In this document: in pieces, positions 55,221 through 60,216 of the stretch
Numbering within the stretch: the stretch's first letter is position 1
Layout: every line of letters begins with the position of its first letter
Origin: Oxalobacteraceae bacterium
GTDB taxonomy: Bacteria > Pseudomonadota > Gammaproteobacteria > Burkholderiales > Burkholderiaceae_D
DNA: 60,216 nt
NCBI GenBank assembly: GCA_023259175.1
Contig: JAHFQV010000010.1
Location: 1 to 60,216 of the forward strand
Reading direction: 5' to 3'
Program-made: the position numbers and the translations under genes
The notes under the pieces: generated by a model
What the model was told of the DNA's origin: nothing
Database searches by the model: none
The model's input: only the letters and a program-made list of their open reading frames with translations

Positions 55221-56350
55221 ATCCCATTACTTGCATTGAAGATTTGCGACGACTCGCACAGAAAAAAGTGCCGAAAATGTTCTTCGATTATGCCGACAGC
55301 GGTTCTTACTCTGAACACACCTATCGTCGCAACATGCTCGATTTCGATGATATCTATTTACGGCAAAGAGTGGCGGTCAATGTTGAGGCACGTTCAACCC
55401 AGAGTCGTATCTTAGGATGTGCTGCCAGTATGCCAGTCGCGATTGCTCCGACGGGTTTAGCTGGGATGCAGTGGGCGAATGGCGAAATTTTAGGTGCGCA
55501 AGTGGCAGAACAATTCGGGGTTCCTTTTACGCTATCAACCATGAGCATTTGTTCGATAGAAGACGTGGCGCGTGCCACACAAAAGCCATTTTGGTTTCAA
55601 TTGTATGTGATGCGTGATCGTGGCTTTGTTCGTGAGCTGATACAAAGGGCAAGAGCAGCACGCTGTTCGGCCTTGATGCTCACTTTGGATTTACAGATAC
55701 TTGGGCAACGACATCAGGATATAAAAAATGGTTTGACGGTTCCACCCCAGATTCATCTGCACAATATGCTTGATTTTCTGCGTAAGCCAGCTTGGGTATG
55801 GCGTGGACTTAGAGCACAAAAAACCTTTGGAAATTTAGCTGGCTACGTGCACGGAAAAAGCGATATCGTGAGTTTAAGCGAATGGACTGCCAGTCAGTTT
55901 GACGCTAGTTTGTGTTGGGACGATATCGCGTGGATTAAACGAGAATGGGGTGGAAAGTTGATCTTGAAAGGGGTGCTCGATGTTGAAGATGCGCGCCTAG
56001 CATGCGCGGCTGGCGCGGATGCTATCGTGGTGAGTAATCACGGCGGACGACAACTCGATGGCACGATCTCTTCGATACGCGCCTTACCTAGGATTGTCGA
56101 CGCGATTGGAGACCAAACCGAGGTCTGGCTCGATGGCGGAATTCGGTGCGGACAATCCATTTTAAAAGCCCAGGCTTGTGGTGCGAAAGCCTGTTTAATT
56201 GGTAGGCCATTTTTGTACGGCTTGGGTGCGATGGGTGCTGAGGGTGTGCGACTTGCGCTCGAGATTTTGCAGCGCGAACTCGATGTGAGTATGGCTTTGA
56301 CAGGCATCAATGATTTGTCGCAAGTGGGGCGGGACAACTTGGTATCGTAA
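55217..56350 (+). CDS. FMN-dependent 2-hydroxy-acid dehydrogenase (LldD/mandelate dehydrogenase family)
   Basis: 377 residues from the ATG at 55217, coupled to the LysR stop. TIM-barrel FMN protein: catalytic SNHGGRQLDG segment (His base and Arg), FMN phosphate motif VWLDGGIRCGQSILKA, and SICSIEDVA. N-terminal half has FYAD-like MFFDYADSGSYSEHTYRRN. Relatives oxidise L-lactate, mandelate or other L-2-hydroxy acids and pass electrons to quinones. Next to homogentisate genes, an aromatic hydroxy acid such as a phenyllactate is possible but unproven. Confidence 0.9.
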   Translation: MNPITCIEDLRRLAQKKVPKMFFDYADSGSYSEHTYRRNMLDFDDIYLRQRVAVNVEARSTQSRILGCAASMPVAIAPTGLAGMQWANGEILGAQVAEQFGVPFTLSTMSICSIEDVARATQKPFWFQLYVMRDRGFVRELIQRARAARCSALMLTLDLQILGQRHQDIKNGLTVPPQIHLHNMLDFLRKPAWVWRGLRAQKTFGNLAGYVHGKSDIVSLSEWTASQFDASLCWDDIAWIKREWGGKLILKGVLDVEDARLACAAGADAIVVSNHGGRQLDGTISSIRALPRIVDAIGDQTEVWLDGGIRCGQSILKAQACGAKACLIGRPFLYGLGAMGAEGVRLALEILQRELDVSMALTGINDLSQVGRDNLVS

Positions 56351-56362
56351 TAAAACTCAGCG

Positions 56363-56397
56363 AAAAAAACGCGGCTATCTCGGAGAAATAAGCCGCG
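56363..56397 (-). terminator. Terminator hairpin read from the hsp20 side
   Basis: CGCGGCT (56370-56376) pairs with AGCCGCG (56391-56397). On the minus strand it is followed by TTTTTTT, a good intrinsic terminator for hsp20; on the plus strand it is followed by TAAAAAA. The MITE lies between this hairpin and the hsp20 stop. Confidence 0.65.
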
Positions 56398-56406
56398 TAA
56401 AAAATA

Positions 56407-56637
56407 CTAGGGAAGCGCGGATTTATTCGGCGTGCGCGTTCGAGCCCAAAACGGGATGAGTTTGGTAGCAAGATTTCCGCAGCTTGGCTGGTGCCAAGCA
56501 AGGGAATTTGCTGCCAAAATCGCCCGTTTTAGGCCGAACCCGGAGGGAAAGCCCATTTTTTCGTTGCACAAGGTCAAAAAATCAGTTTTCAAAAAAATGG
56601 GGTTTCGCGCTCGTCGAATAGATCCGCGCTTCCCTAG
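56407..56637. mobile_element. IS5-type MITE with CTAG target duplication
   Basis: The body is 56411-56633 (223 bp) with terminal inverted repeats of 28 bp, 25 matching, beginning GGAAGCGCGGAT. It is flanked on both sides by CTAG (56407-56410, 56634-56637). IS5-group elements have GGAAG-type ends and YTAR 4-bp duplications, so this is most simply a non-autonomous IS5 derivative. Internally it is largely palindromic: GCTTGGC/GCCAAGC (56482-56488, 56493-56499) within a longer imperfect stem (TGGTAGCAA... against TTGCTGCCA). No transposase. Inserted 22 bp past the hsp20 stop. Confidence 0.85.
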
Positions 56638-56658
56638 GGGAGACTACAAAGGAAAATC

Positions 56659-57123
56659 TTAGGCCGCCTGTAATTGCTCAGGCGACGAGACTGCTTGCAA
56701 AGCTTCGCCGTCTATGAAGACGCGACGCGGCTTGTGTGCTTCAGGGATTTCACGTTTAAGTTCGATATTTAGTAAGCCATCTTCTAATTTTGCGCCGATA
56801 ACTTTGACATGATCCGCGAGACGAAAACTATGTTCGAAATCACGCGCCGCGATACCGCGATGCAGGTAACTGCTTTGCGTTTCAGACTTGGTTTTACGCC
56901 CTACAATTTTAAGCAGGTCGCGCTCAGTTTCGATTTCCAATTCACTACGATTAAATCCGGCAAGTGCCATCGTGATTCGATACTGATCTTCGTTGACTAA
57001 TTCGATGTTGTAAGGGGGATAGCTAGGCGTTGCGTCAGCGCGCTGTGCTTCGTTAAAGAGTTGTGCCAAACGATCAAAACCGATGGCTGAACGATAGAGG
57101 GGTGAGAGATCAAAATTACGCAT
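56659..57123 (-). CDS. Small heat shock protein, Hsp20/IbpA family
   Basis: 154 residues. Alpha-crystallin domain about 35-130 with YNIELVNEDQYRITMALAGF, ELEIETERDLLKIVGRK, and GLLNIELKREIPE; the C-terminal I-x-I/V tail is not obvious. N-terminus MRNFDLSPLYRSAIGFDRL matches IbpA. Holds unfolding proteins in the cytoplasm. Control is visible: a sigma-32 promoter at 57191-57218 and AAGGAT as ribosome site in an A/T-rich leader. Confidence 0.95.
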   Translation of the reverse strand: MRNFDLSPLYRSAIGFDRLAQLFNEAQRADATPSYPPYNIELVNEDQYRITMALAGFNRSELEIETERDLLKIVGRKTKSETQSSYLHRGIAARDFEHSFRLADHVKVIGAKLEDGLLNIELKREIPEAHKPRRVFIDGEALQAVSSPEQLQAA

Positions 57124-57190
57124 GATGTATCCTTTTAAATTAAGCGATCATTAAAATTTGCAGACCTCACTTGAGCATCTGCTGATACCG

Positions 57191-57218
57191 ATATGCGGTA
57201 AGCTCAAGCGTTTTCAAG
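57191..57218 (-). promoter_or_regulatory. Sigma-32 heat-shock promoter of hsp20
   Basis: On the minus strand: CTTGAAA-N13-CCGCATAT; consensus is CTTGAAA-N11-16-CCCCATnT, so only one base differs. The leader is about 60 bases, with GCAGAT/GTCTGC and TTAA/TTAA pairings upstream of the AAGGAT site. Confidence 0.8.
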
Positions 57219-57280
57219 CGGGAAAAATTTATAATTTTGAGGCTCTTGAAAGCGATTTTTTTGCCCCCATTTCAAACGGT

Positions 57281-57365
57281 TTTTGTGTTGACGCAGGCAT
57301 TTTCCAATTTGCATTGCGGGGAAAATCGGCGAAAAAATATTTTTCAGAATCCTGTCAACACAAAA
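57281..57365. repeat. Structured intergenic segment with perfect 12-bp inverted repeat
   Basis: TTTTGTGTTGAC (57281-57292) is the exact complement of 57354-57365. Between them, ATTTTCC (57299-57305) pairs with GGAAAAT (57320-57326), and GAAAAAATATTTTTC (57331-57345) is itself a perfect palindrome. No T-run typical of a terminator follows the outer stem. It could be an operator array or a structured RNA. No gene is seen in 57124-57452. Confidence 0.55.
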
Positions 57366-57452
57366 TTTCCGAGGCTCGTTATGGCAGTACGCAGAACAAA
57401 TCTGCGCAACTCAAAGCAAGACCCCACTGAAATTTAATCGATAGGATAGAAC

Positions 57453-57827
57453 ATGAATAAGCTTACTCTTACACTCGTTGCTGCTACTTTGACTTTGGGT
57501 ACAGCTTTCGCAAATGCCGCTCAAGCACCTGCACCAACGACCCCCAAAACAACAGCAAGCGTCGCCGCCGCGCCAGCCACACCAACCACAACAGTAACAG
57601 CGGCCGTAAGCAGCACTAAAACAGCAGCGCCTGTTGCAGCGAAAGAAGTGGCAAAAGAAGCGGCCGCTGCTGTAGCAAAAACGACTGAAAAGACGGCAGC
57701 GAAAGAAACCGCACCGGTCCTTGCAAAAATGACTGAACCTAGTAAGCACGTTAAGAAACACGCGACCAAGAAGGTAGAAAAGTCCGGCGAAAAAGCAAAT
57801 GCACCAGCAAGCCCGGCAGCCAAATAA
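57453..57827 (+). CDS. Exported Ala/Thr/Lys-rich low-complexity protein
   Basis: 124 residues. Signal peptide ends about residue 22 (TAFANA-AQ). The mature part is nearly all Ala, Thr, Pro, Val, Lys with KEVAKEAAAAVAKTTEKTAA-like stretches and a basic HVKKHATKKVEK tail. Composition resembles histone-H1-like or periplasmic Lys/Ala-rich proteins. Function unknown. A terminator follows 35 bp later. Confidence 0.75.
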   Translation: MNKLTLTLVAATLTLGTAFANAAQAPAPTTPKTTASVAAAPATPTTTVTAAVSSTKTAAPVAAKEVAKEAAAAVAKTTEKTAAKETAPVLAKMTEPSKHVKKHATKKVEKSGEKANAPASPAAK

Positions 57828-57862
57828 GTTATCACGATACACAGTCGTATTTTGATCTCGAC

Positions 57863-57888
57863 ATCCCCGCGTAAGCGGGGATTTTTTT
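57863..57888 (+). terminator. Rho-independent terminator of the Ala/Lys-rich gene
   Basis: ATCCCCGC (57863-57870), loop GTAA, GCGGGGAT (57875-57882), then a run of T to 57888. Confidence 0.9.
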
Positions 57889-58134
57889 GGCGGATCGCTT
57901 TCCACCCTCGAGTTTGTCCGTGGAAAGGCCGCAAGTGCCGTGCAGTTCAATGTCGCATTCTTGCAGTTCAGCGCAAATATTTCTCCATCCATCGCTTTTT
58001 GCAGACAAGCTTTTCATAAGCGAGCACACTGCAAACTGTTCAGGAAAACTCGGTTCCAGTTCTAATAAACATGTTACCGAAACACGATACCGAAACCCGT
58101 CTTTCAAACGGTTTAATCACACTAGGAGTTCATC
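57889..58134. other. Remainder of intergenic region before the DUF2807 gene
   Basis: No gene seen. ATACCGAAAC-type units recur at about 58073-58097. AGGAG at about 58122 is the ribosome site of the next gene. Confidence 0.4.
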
Positions 58135-58755
58135 ATGCGCCAATGGATATTATTTGCTTTGCTGGTTAGTAGTTCTACTGCTTTTGCGGGTGAACAAACA
58201 CGTAGCGTCACCCCCTTTAAGTCGATACGCACGCAAGGCGCGCTGACCGTCGAAGTAGAAGTGGGTAGTACCTATTCGATTCGGGTTAAAGGTGACGATA
58301 AATTTGTTGAGCGCGTCTACACCGACATCGTTGGTGACGAGCTCTTGATCAGCTACAAAGACAAGCACAATATTCGTATTTCAGATGAGTTAAAAGTCAT
58401 GATCACCATGCCCACGATTGATCGATTTAAAATGGAAGGCGCTGGATTGACGACGATCAAGAAAATTAGTGGTGATTATTTTGAACTCAATTACGAAGGT
58501 GTCGGCATGTTAGTAGCGACAGGCAAAGTGAAAACCTTCAAGTTGCGGGCGCAGGGCGTGGGCTTTGTGGATGCCAAAGATTTGGTGGCGGAAGTGGTTG
58601 ATGCTTCAGTCGAAGGAATCGGTTCTGTCAATGTGAATGCGAGCGAAAAGCTCAAAGCCAATGTGCAGGGAATCGGCTCTTTGAACTATTACGGACACCC
58701 CAAGTCCATCAATAAAACAGTCGAGGGAATTGGTGGTGTCAGCGTAGGAAAATAA
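58135..58755 (+). CDS. Exported DUF2807 (GIN-domain, adhesin-head-like) protein
   Basis: 206 residues. Signal peptide about 1-18 (LLVSSSTAFA). The DUF2807 beta-helix repeats are visible as FKMEGAGLTTIKKI, FELNYEGVGMLVATGKV, FKLRAQGVGFVDAKDL, DASVEGIGSVNVNA, KANVQGIGSLNYYG and KTVEGIGGVSVG. Probably surface or periplasmic; no activity known. AGGAG precedes the ATG. Converges with ald. Confidence 0.88.
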   Translation: MRQWILFALLVSSSTAFAGEQTRSVTPFKSIRTQGALTVEVEVGSTYSIRVKGDDKFVERVYTDIVGDELLISYKDKHNIRISDELKVMITMPTIDRFKMEGAGLTTIKKISGDYFELNYEGVGMLVATGKVKTFKLRAQGVGFVDAKDLVAEVVDASVEGIGSVNVNASEKLKANVQGIGSLNYYGHPKSINKTVEGIGGVSVGK

Positions 58756-58768
58756 ATCTGCGCTTTGA

Positions 58769-59881
58769 TTAAATCATTGACTCAGGTGCGATAAATGGAT
58801 ATCCCAAATCGCGTGCGACGGCTTCATAAGTTACTTTGCCTTGGCAGACGTTTAAGCCATTACGCAAATGAACGTCGTCGCGCAGCGCCTGTTTCCACCC
58901 CTTGTTGGCCAAAGCGACTGCATGTCCTATCGTCGCGTTGTTAAGCGCAAAAGTAGATGTGCGTGCAACCGCACCGGGCATGTTAGCCACGCAATAGTGA
59001 ATTACGCCATCGACCAGATAAGTGGGTTCGGCATGCGTGGTTGCATGTGAGGTCTCAAAGCAGCCACCTTGATCAATCGCGACATCAACCACCACCGCGC
59101 CTTGTTTCATGCGCGAGATCAAATCACGCGACACCAGTTTAGGTGCAGCAGCGCCTGGCACTAAGACACCGCCAATGACCAAATCGGCCGACAGCACCGC
59201 CTCTTCAATGGCTTGCGTATTGGAATAAACCGTGGCGATGCGATTGCCATACACCAGATCGAGTTGACGCAAACGATCGATGCTCTTATCCAAAACCGTC
59301 ACGCGCGCACCAGTGCCGACCGCCATTTGCAAAGCATTAGTTCCCACCACACCGGCACCGATGATGACGATATGCGCAGGCGCTACACCCGGCACTCCGC
59401 CTAGCAACAATCCCATGCCGCCTTTCGATTTTTCCAAATGCGCAGCACCGGCTTGTATCGACATGCGACCAGCCACTTCGCTCATCGGGGCGAGTAGTGG
59501 CAGTCCACCGTTTGCACCGGTAATGGTTTCATATGCGATACAGATCGCGCCGGATTTGACCAGCGCGGCAGTTTGTTCGGGGTCGGGTGCCAAATGCAAA
59601 TAGGTGTACAAAATTTGATCAGGGCGTAGCATCGCGCATTCCACGGCTTGTGGTTCTTTGACTTTAACGATCATGTCGGCGCGCTGAAAAATGTCTGCTG
59701 CACCTTCGATTAATTCCGCACCAACGGCGGCGTATTGTTCGTCACTTAAGCCAATCGCTGCGCCCGCATTTTTTTGCACCAAGACTTGATGCCCACGCGA
59801 GGTAAGTTCGCGCACCGACGAGGGGGTCATGCCAACGCGATATTCGTGATTTTTAATTTCCTTGGGTACGCCAACTATCAT
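58769..59881 (-). CDS. ald: Alanine dehydrogenase
   Basis: 370 residues. N-terminal MIVGVPKEIKNHEYRVGMTP with the substrate-binding Arg and Lys (IVKVKEPQ), catalytic His in YTYLHLAPD, NAD Rossmann motif IIGAGVVGTNALQMA and VVVDVAIDQGGCFETS. Interconverts L-alanine and pyruvate with NAD. With alr and dadA at the other end, the window covers three alanine-catabolic enzymes, though far apart. A perfect palindrome lies 137 bp upstream. Confidence 0.96.
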   Translation of the reverse strand: MIVGVPKEIKNHEYRVGMTPSSVRELTSRGHQVLVQKNAGAAIGLSDEQYAAVGAELIEGAADIFQRADMIVKVKEPQAVECAMLRPDQILYTYLHLAPDPEQTAALVKSGAICIAYETITGANGGLPLLAPMSEVAGRMSIQAGAAHLEKSKGGMGLLLGGVPGVAPAHIVIIGAGVVGTNALQMAVGTGARVTVLDKSIDRLRQLDLVYGNRIATVYSNTQAIEEAVLSADLVIGGVLVPGAAAPKLVSRDLISRMKQGAVVVDVAIDQGGCFETSHATTHAEPTYLVDGVIHYCVANMPGAVARTSTFALNNATIGHAVALANKGWKQALRDDVHLRNGLNVCQGKVTYEAVARDLGYPFIAPESMI

Positions 59882-60216
59882 GATATTTCCTTGTGTGTGC
59901 CTCGTTTGTTTGAGGACGTATTGAGTTAGGTACGGGAATTATCGGACGCGTATCGACAAAATGGATAGGGGAAAATCAATAAAAATGAAAGAAGCCCAGT
60001 TTTCTTATTTGTTCGGAATTGTGCGTTTGCACAATGTAAGGATTTCATTACGATTTTTGATGAAGTGTATTTAATGACAGACAAAAAAAGACACGGAAAA
60101 TACGGTGTTTGCGGGAGGAGTACAAATCTTTATCGCATTTGAGTAATTTTAATTGAAATTCTTTGCGGTAAGCGGTAGCCTTGAGCGACTTAGTGAAGTA
60201 TCGAAGCGGAGATTAT
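59882..60216. promoter_or_regulatory. Upstream region of ald with a perfect palindrome
   Basis: ATTGTGC-GTTT-GCACAAT at 60018-60035 is a perfect 7-bp inverted repeat with a 4-base centre, suited to a dimeric regulator; ald genes are often under Lrp/AsnC-type control. No gene seen in the remaining sequence to the window end. Confidence 0.45.

Noticed and set aside
56432-56662. Open frame through the MITE
   Set aside because: Created by the palindromic MITE interior; no start signal and no protein-like composition.

Overview
The window looks like a chromosomal piece of a betaproteobacterium, most like Burkholderiales/Oxalobacteraceae (Undibacterium-like is my guess; the genus is inference). 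Support: the pilB-pilC-pilD-coaE-zapD-yacG block, the ispB / rplU-rpmA-obgE-proB neighbourhood, moderate GC, homogentisate pathway genes, and intergenic repeats of a style common in that family. I see no tRNA, rRNA, CRISPR array, prophage or complete insertion sequence.

Region 1 (1-5.4 kb): a GFA-family protein whose 3' end runs into a nested inverted-repeat element; then alr-dadA (L-Ala to D-Ala racemisation and D-amino acid oxidation) and a TyrR/PhhR-like regulator with an intact GAFTGA loop. A near-perfect sigma-54 promoter lies upstream of alr with two 18-bp dyads further upstream, so the three genes form a plausible self-contained regulon. Region 2 (5.4-13.4 kb, minus strand): ispB, a CorC/HlyC-type membrane protein, type IV pilus assembly pilB-pilC-pilD, coaE, zapD (split by a 1-base frameshift) and yacG. 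Region 3 (13.5-23.6 kb): secreted GH18-like protein, rplU-rpmA with a consensus promoter and terminator, obgE, an HTH-DUF805 fusion, proB, secreted M4 metalloprotease, arginase divergent from an Lrp-type regulator, and an outer-membrane beta-barrel.

Region 4 (23.6-49.7 kb) is the most unusual part. Twenty-five plus-strand genes, mostly overlapping or closely packed, encode an almost complete flagellar hook-basal body and export apparatus: fliQ fliR flhB flhA flgF flgG flgA flgH flgI flgB flgC fliE fliF (fliG-like) fliH fliI fliJ fliK flgD flgE (fliM-like) fliN fliO fliP fliA-like. From flgB to fliP the order is that of the Bacillus fla/che operon, and fliQ-fliR-flhB-flhA is the next block of that operon moved to the front. 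Genes for flagellin, cap, hook-filament junction, FlgJ, FliL, stators, FlgM and chemotaxis are absent from the window. The FliG-position protein is short and hard to recognise, the FliM-like protein lacks the N-terminal CheY-binding peptide, FlgD is short, FlgH has no lipobox cysteine, and FliH and FliP carry long insertions. Two TPR proteins and a small helical protein are encoded divergently next to it, and three small unrecognised genes follow it. It could be a second flagellum, a motor-poor flagellum, or a flagellum-derived secretion device; sequence alone does not decide.

Region 5 (49.7-60.2 kb): YbjQ-family protein, secreted papain-like (C1B) peptidase, hmgA-fahA (homogentisate degradation) divergent from a LysR regulator coupled to an FMN 2-hydroxy-acid dehydrogenase, an IS5-type MITE with CTAG duplication, hsp20 with a sigma-32 promoter, two small exported proteins, and alanine dehydrogenase with a perfect upstream palindrome.
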